Assembly: GCA_009667805.1 (NCBI GenBank)
Contig: CM019069.1
Location: forward strand, 57,292,422-57,356,421
Reading direction: 5' to 3'
Origin: Leptobrachium leishanense
Taxonomy: Eukaryota; Chordata; Amphibia; Anura; Megophryidae
DNA length: 64,000 nt
In this document: positions 1-10,429 of the stretch, in pieces
Layout: each line of letters begins with the position of its first letter
How positions within the stretch are numbered: the stretch's first letter is position 1
Notes under the pieces: generated by a model
Seen by the model: only the letters and a program-made list of their open reading frames with translations
What the model was told of the DNA's origin: nothing
Database searches by the model: none
Position numbers and translations under genes: made by a program

Positions 1-39
1 GGGTCAGTTCTCCACCGGCAGGGTGTTAAAAAGGGATAG

Positions 40-210
40 TGCTGGCAGTTTAACGAGGGTCAGTGCAAGTTTGGTACTGGGTGCAGCTTCAAGCACGAAT
101 ATTCAAATTGTGGAGGATTGCATTCATTGTCCAGATCTTTTAAGAGGGCAAGACAGGGAGGTCTGCCTTTTGAAGGGTCTGGAGAGGGGGGCTTCCCCAG
201 TGAAACTTGA
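40..210 (+). pseudogene. gag C-terminal fragment with CCCH zinc finger (Ngaro/DIRS type)
   Basis: Reading frame 1 from 40 to the stop at 208-210 gives a cysteine/histidine cluster with spacing C-x7-C-x5-C-x3-H (CWQFNEGQCKFGTGC then SFKH), followed by a short tail with NCGG. This is the finger usually found at the end of DIRS/Ngaro gag proteins, where it is thought to bind RNA. An in-frame TAG at 37-39 cuts it off from the preceding codons, so the copy is broken. The reverse transcriptase region follows about 40 bases later. The rest of gag lies upstream of the window. Confidence 0.7.
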
Positions 211-251
211 CGCGATGTTACCATGACTAAGGCTTTACGGAAGACGTAGGG

Positions 252-1775
252 ATGCAGAGTTTCTGCTAGACGGTTTTGGGTTTCCTTTTGTGGTAAGGCC
301 AGGGGGTGGCAAGTTTAAGAAATTTTAAAGTCGGCTAGAGTGTATCCGGAGGTAGTTCGGGAGAAGGTGTTTAAGGAGATTGGGGCTGCTAGGATGGCAG
401 GTCCATTCTCGTCTCCTCCGGTGCGGGATTTGAGGATATCTCCTTTGGGGTTTGTGCCGAAGTGGAAGGCAGGGGAGTTTCGCTTGATTCATCATTTATC
501 CTATCCACGGGGAGGATTGGTGAATGATGATATTGGTGAGGAGTTGGCTTCGGTGTCGTATGTGTCATTTGATTCCACGGTTAATTTGGTTCGGGATGCA
601 GGAAAGGGGGCTTTGATGGCTAAGGTGGATATTGGGTCGGCTTTTCGGTTATTACCTATTCATCCCAAGTGTCATCACTTTCTGGGGTTTTGGTTTGAAG
701 GCGAATTTTATCTGGATCTATGTTTGCCTATGGGTTGGTCCATTTCCTGTTCCTTTTTCGAGTGTTTCAGTACATTTTTGGAATGGGTGGGCCGTGAAGT
801 GGCAGGGTCGTATAGGCTGACACATTATCTGCATGATTTTTTGTGCGTGGGTAGGGAAGGGACAGAGTATCTGCACATTCTTCGGTCTTTTCAGTGGGTG
901 GCACATCGCTTTGGTGTTACTTTGGCTTCTGATAAAACGGAAGGTCTGGCGTCAGTCATCACTTTCTTGGGAATTGAGATTGATTTGGTTAAGGGTGAGT
1001 GTCGTCTACCTGTGAGGAAAGTGGTGGAAGCTTTGAGGCAAGTGGAGGGGGCCCTGTCAGTTAGGGAATTGCAGTTGAGAGAGCTGCAATCGCTGATTGG
1101 TCATTTGAATTTTGCGTGCAGGGTCATTCCGGTTGGAAGAGTCTTCTTATGTGGATTGGCTTTGGCGACTCGGGGTATTCGGGAAGGTCATCATTTTGTT
1201 AGAATATCTGGTGCCATGAAGGAATATTTGGAAATGTGGAGATCCTTTTTGGTTTTGTTTAATGGGGTGGCCATATTCCCTTCGAAAGAGGTTTCGGCAA
1301 AGGAACTGGAATTTTTCACGGATGCCTCGGGAGGTGTTGGTTTTGGGGTATATTTTGGGGGGCGTTGGTGTGCTTCTCGTTGGCCTGAGCGTTGGTTGGC
1401 ATCTTCATTGGTGCGGAATTTGGCATTTTTGGAGTTGTTTCCATTGTGGCCTTGGAGCTGTGGGGAGGTGCTCTGGAGGGGAGAAGGATTCTGTTCCGTT
1501 CTGACAACATGGCGGTGGTGTCGGCGGTTAATTCTTTGTCGGCTTCATCAGTGCCAGTCATCAGATTGCTGAAGAGGTTTGCGTTGCTTTGTCTTAAATT
1601 TAATGCTTTATGCAAGGCATGTCATGTTCCGGGTTGCCTTAACTCAGTGGCAGATGCTTTGTCTCGTTTTCAGTGGGACAGGTTTCGTTCCCTGGCTCCG
1701 TTGGCAGAGGAGGTGGGCACCCCTTGTCCGGAGGACCTTTGGCAGCTAGGCTCGGAATTTTTGGAAGATGGGTGA
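252..1775 (+). pseudogene. reverse transcriptase / RNase H of Ngaro-type element, frameshifted and catalytically altered
   Basis: Copies element RNA into DNA. The frame starts near 252 in frame 3 (LLDGFGFPF), shifts to frame 1 near 327-340, and runs to about 1445. Frame 1 carries the family-typical RT blocks: RISPLG, FRLIHHLSYP, KVDIGSAFRLLP, LPMGWS. The catalytic box at 826-837 reads YLHD, where this family normally has Y-x-D-D: the first catalytic aspartate is a histidine codon (cat), one base from gat. RNase H starts with FTDASGG at 1315-1335; another frameshift near 1440-1448 moves the rest to frame 3 (FRSDNMAVV, then NSVADALSRF), ending at 1775. No internal stop occurs in the long frame-1 part. 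At least two frameshifts plus the YLHD change make an inactive remnant. The RNase H end overlaps the start of the recombinase region by a few bases. Confidence 0.88.
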
Positions 1776-2637
1776 GAGGTTCTTTGTCGGAGTCCTCTTG
1801 GAAGGCCTACTGCGACTGTGGAGGGATTGGGATGCATTGGCTGAACGGTTCAGGTACGTTTCGGTGGGTGGATTGGATGAGGAAAGTTTGCTTAGGGCAT
1901 ACCTCATTCGGTTATTAAAATCAGGGGCATCTCCTGGGGTGGTTCGGCAGTCATTGGCCGCCTTGGCTTTCCTTTTCCAGGTATCGGGGAAAAGAGATGT
2001 CACCAAGAATTTTGTTATCAGGTGTGCAGTTCGGGTTATGTGAGGGGGAGGTGCAGGGTAGACGCTCGGCGTCCAGTTTCAAAGCAGTTATTGGAGGGTC
2101 TATGGGATTTTGTCGGGAATTTTTGTTCTTCACCTTTATGAGGTTCTGCTTATGAGGGCAGCTTTTTGTTTGGGTTTTTTGGGGCATTTAGAGTGGGTGA
2201 GCTGGTGTGCAATTCTAGGAGAGTAGGTGGTGGTTTTGGAGCTGATGTGGTTTGGTTGGGAGTTAAGGAACTGGTTATTTGGGTTTCTAACTCCAAGACT
2301 GATCAGTTGGGTAGGGGGCGTAGAGTTGGTTTATCCAGTGTGGATAACTGTGTGGTTTGTCCAGTTAAGGAATTTTTGGAGGTACGGGTGGAGTCTGGAG
2401 TGGCCTTTTTATGTCACGCGGACTGGTCGGCTTTATCAAGGTATGTTTGTTTCCATTTTTAAGAAGGGTTTGTTGAGTTTAGGAAGAAATTCGAAGGAAT
2501 TTGGTTCTCACTCTCTTCGTATTGGGGCAGCAACGGAAGCTTCAAGGTTGGGTTTGTCGGCAACGGAAATTCAAGAATTGGGAAGATGGAACTCCAGGGC
2601 TTTTCAGTCTTACGTTCGTCCTGGTTTGGTATTATGA
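1766..2637 (+). pseudogene. tyrosine recombinase of Ngaro-type element, multiply frameshifted
   Basis: Performs strand exchange for integration of the circular DNA intermediate. Segments fall in different frames: SLSESSWKAYCDC (frame 2, about 1774-1815), then RDWDALAERF to the stop at 2041-2043 (frame 1), then a piece with DARRPVSKQLLEGL (about 2062-2100), then FFGAFRVGELV (frame 3, from 2166), then the C-terminal half in frame 1 to the stop at 2635-2637. The signature catalytic residues are still visible: Arg in FRVGEL, H-x-x-R as HSLR at 2509-2520, and the nucleophile Tyr in QSYVRP at 2611-2613. LGRWNS precedes the Tyr as usual. At least three frameshifts mean no full protein can be made. 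Confidence 0.85.
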
Positions 2638-2689
2638 ATTTTGGAAACACTTGTTAATGGTAATGTGGAGAACAGTTTGCTGTATGATC

Positions 2690-2830
2690 TGTTCTGTTTA
2701 ATTTTATTTTTTTTAAAAAAAATTACAAAATATATCATTTTGAAATATAAAAATATCAAACTTAGAAAAGATATTCATATTCCATATATAAGGAATATAT
2801 ATATTTATTCTATTTTATCTTTGTATATTT
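2690..2830. other. AT-rich spacer inside the Ngaro-type element
   Basis: A T-run, an A-run and ATATATA stretches separate the recombinase remnant from the hydrolase remnant, unlike the G/T-rich coding strand around it. It could be internal non-coding element sequence or a later insertion. No terminal repeats or target duplication are visible. Confidence 0.4.
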
Positions 2831-3006
2831 GTTTGGTGTTTGGGGGAGGAGTGTGGGTGTTGGAGGATTTGGAGGCGAGGAGTATGGTTATTTATGTTAT
2901 GTTTATCTTTACAGGTATGGACATGGTTTGTTTGGGGTGTGTGGTGGTTTGGCGGAGTTTTTTCTTTTTAAAGTATTTTGTGTGGTGGAGATGTTGGTAA
3001 AGAGTT

Positions 3007-3592
3007 GTGTGGATCATTGGAGACTCGCTGTTTTTTTGGCCAAGGAGAAGGGCGTTGGTGCGATCATCTGGACTACAGATGGGTCTGCTTGGGTCCGCAA
3101 CACGGGTACGGTGGTTCGGGATCCGTGGACTCCTATGGGAGGAGTTTAAGCCAACAGTTTTGGGTGCCCTTAGGCACGGTGAAGTTCCCCATGTGCTGGT
3201 GGTTCACATGGGAGGGAACGATTTGGGTTTGGTCCCTCTTGGTGTGCTGCTGGAGCAGATGCAGGAGGATCTGCGGCAGTTGAGAGAGTGGTCACCATGG
3301 ACAGTGGTGGTGTGGTCCGAGGTGATGCCAAGGATGGTGTGGAAGGAGGCTGAGAATGAGGAGGCGGTGCGGCTTTGCCGGATTAAGGTGAATCGCTGTA
3401 TGGGAAGGTTTGTGAGGTGGATGGATGGGGTGGTGGTGCGGCATCTACCCTTTTGAAGAGGAAGATGCGGCGTGTTATTTCATGGTGGATGGCGTTTGCC
3501 TGACTGATGTGGGCAAGGATCTGTTCATCCTGGGTCTCAAGGAGGGGATTGAACAAGCCCTGTTTTTTCTTGGTGGGGGAGCTCTCCCATAA
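3007..3592 (+). pseudogene. SGNH/GDSL-type hydrolase domain of Ngaro-type element, frameshifted
   Basis: SGNH hydrolases are small serine esterases; vertebrate Ngaro elements and CR1 LINEs can carry one, of unclear role. The frame from 3007 begins VWIIGDSLFFW: block I GDS with the serine at 3025-3027. Block III reads MGGNDLG, with Gly and Asn in the usual places. At about 3450-3456 frame 1 hits a TGA, and the protein continues in frame 2 from 3455 to a stop at 3590-3592. In that part the expected D-G-V-H-L block reads DGVCLTDVG, so the catalytic histidine is a cysteine. Length (about 190 codons) suits the domain. It is dead by frameshift and probably by His loss. No methionine begins the frame. 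Confidence 0.8.
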
Positions 3593-3830
3593 GGGGGTTA
3601 TGTGAGGAGCTCGTGGCGGGGGCTTGTAGGCAGTGCTGGCTAGGGGTTCCTTTTTATTTAGGATAATTTTGGTCAGATGGTTGAGAGTTGGGAAGTTTTT
3701 GTGGTTGGTTGGTTTGGAGATGTGTGGTGGTTGTGGGGAGTCCTCTTTCAGCACTGGGTTATTGTTTGTTTTTATTTTTGTTATGGAAATTTTTATGTCA
3801 TGGTGGTGGGTTTATTGTGTGGAGGTTTTA

Positions 3831-4255
3831 GGCTAGGGTCAGACTGAGGCAGTGCGAACGCGCGTGCAGGCGCACTTAATCACGGCCGCACTAGCAGCAG
3901 ATGCCGGGCAATGACGGCCAATATACGAAGTACGGTCGCACAAAAGTCCGGCTGCACAACGCAAGTGGAAAATGAACGCATTTTTTCGAGAACGTAAAAC
4001 CACTAGTACTGACGTACAGAGTGCGCTGCGTCCGCTAGCGGCGTGTGTGCGTGATTAGGAGACGTCAGACGCTGCTAATGTCCGGCCAACATAACGTCCA
4101 GATGCAAGAAGTGTTTTATTGATGATCCGTACAAAATCACGGATGAAACTGCGCATCGTATGACCGCTATTGCGTATTCCGTGAAAAAATACGTCCATTC
4201 TTCGAACGCACATTTTCACGGACAACGTGAAAAATGCGTTAGTCTGACCCTAGCC
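3831..4255 (+). mobile_element. PIF/Harbinger-like MITE, family H1, copy 1
   Basis: 425 bp with inverted ends GGCTAGGGTCAGACT and AGTCTGACCCTAGCC, flanked by TTA on both sides (3828-3830 and 4256-4258). A 3-bp TWA duplication is the hallmark of PIF/Harbinger elements. There is no coding capacity. It sits in the 3' region of the Ngaro-type element. Sibling copies in the window: 4361, 18266, 19037 (truncated) and 44118. Confidence 0.8.
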
Positions 4256-4360
4256 TTAGCTGTGGCCTATATATAATAAATATATATATTATTCCACAGT
4301 TATGTGTTTGTGTATTTTTGAGTATTTATTGTCTCCCTGCGTACGACTCGGTCATCAGTA

Positions 4361-4779
4361 GGCGACTTATGCATTTTTAACGTGCGTTTAGGCGCACTTA
4401 ATCACGGCCGCAGTAGCAGCAAATGACGGGCAATGACTGCTAATATATGAAGTACGGCCGCACGGAACTGCGGCCTCGCAACGCAAGCGGCAAACTAACG
4501 CATTTTTTGGAGAACGCAGAACCGCTAGTACTGACGTACAGAGTGCGCTGAACCCGCATAGCGACGTGTGTGCGTGATTAGGAGACATCAGACGCTGCTC
4601 ATGTGCGGCCAACATAACATCCAGACACCCAAAGTTTCCTGGTTTGGAACCGTAGCAAATCACGCACGAAAATGCGCATCGTATGACCGTTTTCGCGCAT
4701 TCCGTGAAAAAATACGTCAATGCGTTCGGACGCACTTTCTGACGGTCGCTGCGAATAATGCGTTCGTTTGACCCTAGCC
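4361..4779 (+). mobile_element. PIF/Harbinger-like MITE, family H1, copy 2 with damaged left end
   Basis: Same interior and orientation as the copy at 3831 (GGCGCACTTAATCACGG near the left, GACCCTAGCC at the right). The left terminal repeat has lost most of its GGGTCAGACT part. Only 105 bp separate it from copy 1. Confidence 0.75.
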
Positions 4780-4782
4780 TTA

Positions 4783-5314
4783 ATTGTGAGCAGAAATCTT
4801 TATTCTCACACTGGGATCTAGTCAAAAAAAAAGTGTAACTTCTAACATCAATTACAATAGTTGAAGGAGGGATGTAACATTTTCTGGACTATGGAGTGGT
4901 CAGGTGCGTATAGAGGTATAGATGTGTCAAGTGACATGGATTTTTGCTTATAGAGCTGTAAACACCAGAGACAGTAGGTAGGACTGCCCACTAGCTTCTC
5001 GTTTCATAAAAAAGCTGCTGCCATTGCTGGACGAGACAGCTCAGTGAGTTGCATAACTCAAAAATAACTAAATTTATCTGCATTTGCTTTATATTGTGTA
5101 TGTTTTATTTCACTTTACATGGACAATGTGATCTGTTAATGTAACTGTATTTATCATTTCTGTTAGACCTGTTCATTTTGCATGAGAGACTTGTTCAAAA
5201 TATGCATTTCTCAGTCCTTTACATTTATATGGTTTTATTTATTGTAGTTTTTACTGTGTCAGCTACAAAGAGAGAGACAAAATAAAAGGCAAAGGACCTC
5301 CGTATGAAGCGTGG
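4783..5314. other. no gene seen
   Basis: AT-rich sequence without an open frame, clear repeat ends or RNA gene that I can support. Confidence 0.5.
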
Positions 5315-6480
5315 CCATTTCATAGTTATAGGCTGAAAAAAGACATGCGTCCATCAGGGTCACCCTTTTACACGTCACCTACTGCTGTAGATCCAAAAGA
5401 AGGCAAAAAAACCCAGTCTGAAGCGCTCACCAACATGCAACACACTGGGAAAAAATTACTTCTGGACCCCAGAATGGCGTCAGATTTCTCCTTGGATCAA
5501 GAAGCTTACCCACATATTAAATATTATAACCCTTAATATTCTGTGTCTGCAGGAAGTCATCCAGTCATTTTTTAAAACTCTGTACGGTCTCTGACCCAAC
5601 CACCTCAACAGGTAGAGAATTCTACAGCTTTATTGTTCTCACCGTAAAATAAACCCTTCCTATGCTTTAGGCTGAATTTCCTTTCGTCCAGTCTAAATGG
5701 GTGACCTCGTGTCTTGTTAATGAATAGGTTTCCAAACAATGGTTTATAATGGCCTCGTATATATTTATATAAAGTTATCAGATCCCCTCTAAGGCGCCGT
5801 TTCTCTAAACTAAACAGGTTTAAGCTTGTTAGCCTTTCCTCCTAACTTAACCCTTCCATTCGCCTTAATTTAATCGCCCGTCTCTGCACTTTTTCTAGCG
5901 CTATAATATCCTTTAAGACAGGTGCCCAAAATTGCACGGCATATTCAAGGTGCAGTCTTACCCTTGATTTGAGGAAAAGGGGGGTTTGTGAGGGTCCTGA
6001 GAACGAGCAACAGCACTTGTGGCCTGCTCTACGGTGGGGCCCGCTCAGGTCTCACAAGTTTTTAGCTTGTATGTGCCATTACAGGGATGAATGTTCCATA
6101 TGCAAATCAGCCTGCTCTCACCCAGAAAGGGTGGCCAGTGCTGACTGCCAAGGATGTCATCCCTGCACAAGAGGTGCAGCAACCCCCGACGATTGTTTCG
6201 GCCTTGCTAGGCCTCGTCAGGAGGGTATAGCTGACACCCTTCTAGGCACACCAACCAAGGAGTCCATGTCTGGATGACCCTGTAGACTAATAGTGAGGAG
6301 AAGGGGGGGTTTGTGAGGGTCCTGAGAATGAGCAACAGCACCTTGTGAGACCTGAGCGGGCCCTTACCACAGAGCAAGCCACTAGTGCTGTTGCTCGTTC
6401 TCAGGACCCTCACAAACCCCCCTTCTCCTTACCCTTGATTTCATTAGACATGAACAGCTATAATACAAAAAGGAAAACAA
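5315..6480 (-). pseudogene. CR1-like LINE, 3' end of reverse transcriptase ORF plus 3' UTR
   Basis: On the minus strand, about 5958 down to 5540 translates to the C-terminal region of a CR1/L2-clade LINE protein: LEYAVQFWAP, LEKVQRRAIKLRRMEG, SLEKRRLRGDLITLYKYI, then GHPFRLDERKF and KAVEFSTC. These are the conserved post-RT blocks of non-LTR elements, which copy themselves at a nicked target. A stop interrupts the frame after RRMEGLS. Below 5540 the sequence is the usual CR1 3' tail (LDDFLQTQNIKGYN then stop) to about 5320. The element is 5'-truncated near 6465 and split by a foldback insertion at 5971-6428. Dead copy. Confidence 0.82.
5971..6428. mobile_element. foldback element with 13-bp target duplication inside the LINE
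   Basis: 458 bp flanked by an identical 13-mer (TTACCCTTGATTT at 5958-5970 and 6429-6441). The outer roughly 90 bp at each end are inverted copies: GGGGGGTTTGTGAGGGTCCT at the left, its complement at the right. A second copy of the left end lies inside near 6296-6340. No open frame. The superfamily is not clear; 13 bp is longer than usual for most cut-and-paste families. Confidence 0.75.
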
Positions 6481-7556
6481 CACAGCGCTCTAAAAGACCT
6501 GAGTCCAAAAAGATAGTGGGGTAGACACACAATATGTCCATAAACAGTATTCGTTCTTTTCCGGAGTAGATCTTCTCAAAAATGCAGATGGAGTGTGCAC
6601 TGTAGGGAGGAAACAGAGAAAAAGGACCAAAAAATTGCGCAGTACGATTGCACCCAAGATGAGAGCAATTAATGTCAGTATTTAACTCACATTCTGGGGA
6701 GCCTACAACCGGCTCTTGGAAATAAGGCGGGCAGGGACTTTGTTAGGTGCCCATAAGACCTTCAAACGGCTTCTTCGGATTTCACCAAAATTTGGGATGC
6801 TGCTGCCCTGTCCTCCACGGTCTTGAGCTCCTTACAGTCTTACAGTCTCCTTACAGCAAAAAAATTTGCTTTTGCAGCAAGTGAAAAAATAAATGTAAAC
6901 GGTTGAATAAATATTTAATAAAATCGGGGGCGGAGCTGACTCCCGACAGGGAAGGTCGCATTTTGCTGAGCTCCTTGAGGCTTGCCTCATTTTTTTGCTG
7001 ATCCTTGCGACCTACCTTCGGCTGCTGTGCTCGATGGGGAGAGGACTGTGCAGGGGGGCCCCTTGATCGGTGCCAGGTCTTTTTTGTGCTCTCTCGGAGC
7101 TGTCTGGGGCACTTTGCGGTCTCCGGCCTGTTTTTGAGGCCTACCCTGGGCGGCCATCTTTGAGCCTTCGTTGCGGTGCTATAAGGATCTGTATCCCCCC
7201 TTTCTTGACGCGGTGGGGCCCTTATGGAGCGCCTGGATGGGTGCCTGCCCTGGTTATCGGAGGGGGGGAGCGGCCACTGACACGCGGGGATGTCTGGCGC
7301 CTTGTAGCTAAATTGCGGCTCGGACGGGATGCAGCTGCTCCATCTGAGCGTGGTGTGCTTACCTGCTTGGTCGAGAGGAGAGGTATGGAGACCAGGGAGT
7401 GGCGGTCCTGAAGACACATTGCAGCTGACCGACTGCGGTGATCCGGCTGGGTTGGTCAATGTGCCGAGGCGATCCAGCTTGCCTCCTGTCTGTGGGCTCT
7501 CAGAGGGAAACATCCAGGAGGATTACGGGTCCCAGGAGGTTATGCGTATTCATCTT
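6481..7556. other. GC-rich stretch with a long but unrecognised minus-strand open frame
   Basis: A minus-strand frame of 220 codons (7513 to 6851) is rich in Pro, Ser and Arg, with no domain I recognise. An overlapping plus-strand frame of 113 codons (7070-7411) shows that the long frames may simply reflect GC content. It could be a repeat 5' region. I do not call a gene. Confidence 0.4.
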
Positions 7557-7830
7557 CTATTACCCAGGGCTCGAGTCCTGCGGTAACGGCATTCCCACAC
7601 TTCTCCCACAGCAGGAACGTAGCGGGAACGCAGGTTCCCGCTGTGGGCCGACAAGGTGTTTCACTGGGGGTTAGGGTTAGGGTAACCCTCACCCCCTAAC
7701 CCTAACCCCCAGTGAAACACCTTTGTCGGTCCACAGCGGGAACCTGCATTCCCGCTACGTTCCTGCTGTGGGAGAAGTGCGGGAACGCCGTTACCGTGCG
7801 TTACCGCAGGACTCGAGCCCTGGGTAATAG
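7557..7830. repeat. large inverted repeat with telomere-like centre
   Basis: Arms of about 130 bp, starting CTATTACCCAGGGCTCGAG and ending with its complement, nearly identical along their length apart from small indels. The centre holds GGGTTAGGGTTAGGG (about 7668-7682) facing CCCTAACCCTAACCCC (about 7694-7709). On the outer side, TATTCATCTT and its complement extend the inverted symmetry past a 13-base gap. This is a foldback-type element with no coding capacity. Confidence 0.85.
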
Positions 7831-8225
7831 AGATATTATACAGAAAGATGAATAGAAACGAGCAGAAAGTTCAGGGACCTTAACTAAAACTAGAAAAATT
7901 ATTCCTTTTCACAAGCCTTCTCAAAGATTTAACCTCTTAACGCCATTGCTCTTCCAGATGGCAGGCAGTCTCCCTGCAGACAAAGACGCCGATCAGCCTA
8001 TGAGAAGGGAGGCGGTCCAGAGGAGGGCCAAAAACCCGTGAGTGTGCTATACTGCCATTCAGCGTATAAATCTGTCTGCCACGAGGAAGGCATAGGGCAC
8101 CCTGTGGCACTACGGGTGGGTTAAAGAGATTCAGAAGATGTACCCTAAATGTATACCAATTTAACACTATTAAAATCTCTTTGTAAAATATGAAGTTTAA
8201 AAACCATCCAGGACACCCCCTTTTA
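7831..8225. other. no gene seen
   Basis: Mostly AT-rich; no supported gene, element end or RNA gene. Confidence 0.5.
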
Positions 8226-8678
8226 GTCCGGCGTCAGGCGAGCGCAGTGTTCACGTCCGTGTTGCCGCACAGTTTAACGTCCGTCGTAGCATAGAATCAT
8301 GAGCAATAGAGACCCACACACGAAGTACGTGCGCACCGAACTGTGCACCCACAACGCACGTGGCAAATGGACGCAAGTTAGGCAAGAACGTAAAACCGCT
8401 ACCACGGACGCGTAGAGTGCCCCACGTCTGCGTAGCGTTCTGTGAGTGATGAGATGTCAGACGCAACGCATTTGCGATGTCCAGCACCTTGACGCACAAA
8501 ATGGCTTTTCATATCATGTACCAATTTTTATCATTTCCCATAGTCCTTTTTTTTCTTTCTACGTCAGTCAAGAAAAACAGACCGTGTGGTGTTGGTGTCT
8601 ACAGTAACTTCCGTCAGTACGTCTGTCCGTTATGCACGCATGCAGAGGGTGCTCAGACTGCGCTCGTCTGACATTAGC
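8226..8678 (+). mobile_element. PIF/Harbinger-like MITE, family H2, copy 1
   Basis: Left end GTCCGGCGTCAGGCGAGCGC after TTA (8223-8225); right end GCGCTCGTCTGACATTAGC. The interior matches the copy at 13357 (GTGTTGCCGCACAGTTTA, then CAGCACCTTGACGCACAAAA). Confidence 0.72.
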
Positions 8679-10110
8679 TTTAACCCCTTAATGCCGGGCA
8701 GCACTGGGAGAAAGGCTAGCCTAAATGCTGTGGGGTTGTATAGCAAGTCCCACGGCTCTCTAGCAACTCCCCCGGCCTGCCTCCCATCCCTGTGGCTGAT
8801 CGCCGCAATTGGCTGCAGGTGGAACTGCTGAATGTGAGCAGCTTGCTTGCAGTCAATTGGGGTGATTGGCTGCAGGAAAGGGGGTGAGCTGGATTAGTTG
8901 CTGTAGCGGCACAGGTCATGCTGTTCCGTTTTTCGGCAATCAGGTCCGCTGGCTGCAGCAAGGGGTTCATCTGCTCGACCATCTTTATTGTGCACAACAG
9001 ATATTCCAACACAGCATTTTAATGTTCTGACGCTTTTATTCCAATGCCAATAGAAGTGTAAATTATATAGCGGTACATGACAAAAGTAACATACAAAACC
9101 CATCTTTGTTCTGCTGGTTTAATGTTATTTCAAAAGATTTTTTTGTATAGTATTTATATATTTATATAAAAACAAAAAGTGTACTACATAGATATATATT
9201 TATAAAGAAAAAAAAGTAAGGCTCGATGTAAAGGCTCTCAGCAACATATTCAATTCTTAGAATATGGTGGTAAACAGCACTCTAATCGGTGCAATTTCGG
9301 TTAAAATGCTCTCTCAGCAATACGTCCAGAGGAGTAATCAAAGGTAATTCTGTATATTCTTGGAAGACTCGGCTCGTTCTGAGCAGGAGGCAGTACCTTC
9401 CTTTCACATGCGCGCAATTAGACGACATGCTATGTCACTTCACGTAATCCTCAATTGTACCTGCTAGTCGCGTTTTAGAATAGCTTGCCTAATCCTTGAA
9501 AAGGTCTTGTTTCTTTACAGCCCAAAAACAAAAAAATGATTTAGCTTTCTCGACACACATCTGCACTGCACAAAGGAATCACATGTGAAACCCAAGTACC
9601 TCTATGCAAGAATATGACCCCAGCAACCCTTACACATCATCACCCACTTCATTGCTTACCATGAGATTCTGTAGGCAGACATGGAACACAATCATTCCCA
9701 ATGTAAAATCTGCTATAAAATCAATTATTCACATGATACACGTTACATAGCTTTTCAGCATTTGCTACATCTCTTAGTACTTGTGCTGGTTTTCAGGTTT
9801 CTTTTACAATCAATCGTCAACACGTAAGATGAGCAATATACAAAGTGTCAGCAGTGTAGTATCTTCTTGGGTCTCTACTTGATAGGCACGTGGTAGGTCC
9901 ATAGATTGCATGAAATGCACTCCAGCCTAAGTGCTCCGTTAGAATTTAGAAGATTCCAGATTGAGTCAATATAGGAACACCTATGAGAAAGAATAAAAAA
10001 TACCTCTAGAGGATCTAAAGAATCAGATTTAGAATTGACAATGCTTTATAAAAGAAAATTGCACCATTAATTAACTTGTCCTCAAACCTCATGCTATCAC
10101 GTAATACATT
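8679..10110. other. no gene seen
   Basis: 8690-8900 is moderately GC-rich and begins TTAACCCCTTAATGCCGGGC, which resembles the start of a piggyBac-like repeat, but I could not find a matching right end. The rest is AT-rich without supported features. Confidence 0.45.
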
Positions 10111-10112
10111 GA

Positions 10113-10429
10113 GGCCCCGTTCACACCTGGACGTTTTACAGCGCATTCCTGCGCGCTGTAAAACGTCCAAACACGGAAATCCCATGATTTCCTATGAGGC
10201 CCGTTCACACCTGGGTGTTTTACAGCACGTAGGAATGCGCTGAAAACGCCATGCACCCAAAGAAGTACAGGAGCTTCTTTGGGGTGTATTGCAGCGCGTT
10301 CACGGCCATAGACTGCAGGGTAAACGCACTGCAATGCGTGTAAATGCGTTTTTTCACGTTTGCGCGATACGCGTGCCAAAACCGTGCGTATTACGTGCAT
10401 ATGAAAAACGCCGCGGTGTGAACCCAGCC
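10113..10429. mobile_element. PIF/Harbinger-like MITE, family H3
   Basis: Ends GGCCCCGTTCACACCTGG and CGGTGTGAACCCAGCC are an imperfect inverted repeat. The flanks TGA (left) and TAA (right) fit a decayed TWA duplication. The interior has a direct duplication of the left end (GGCCCGTTCACACCTGG near 10198) and a stem made of ACGTTTTACAGCGC and its complement at 10130-10170. Confidence 0.68.

Larger units (their letters stand above)
1..3830 (+). mobile_element. Ngaro-type tyrosine-recombinase retrotransposon, decayed, 5' end outside window
   Basis: Order of coding remnants is gag CCCH finger, reverse transcriptase with RNase H, tyrosine recombinase, then an SGNH hydrolase. Tyrosine-recombinase retrotransposons (DIRS/Ngaro) integrate with a recombinase instead of a DDE integrase. 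The absence of a methyltransferase region between RNase H and recombinase and the presence of a GDS/GGND hydrolase favour Ngaro over DIRS; this comes from family knowledge. Coding strand is T/G-rich. Several frameshifts and stops show that it is a dead copy. Sequence after the MITE at 3831-4255 (about 4259-4360, AT-rich with a TATATA run) probably continues its 3' part. I did not find the split direct repeats expected at Ngaro ends. Confidence 0.82.

Noticed and set aside
6851..7513. Minus-strand frame of 220 codons as a gene
   Set aside because: Pro/Ser/Arg-rich with no domain, no splice or promoter signals, and overlapped by another open frame in GC-rich DNA.
7671..7709. True interstitial telomere
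   Set aside because: Only two repeats per side, symmetric within an inverted repeat; better explained as part of a foldback element.
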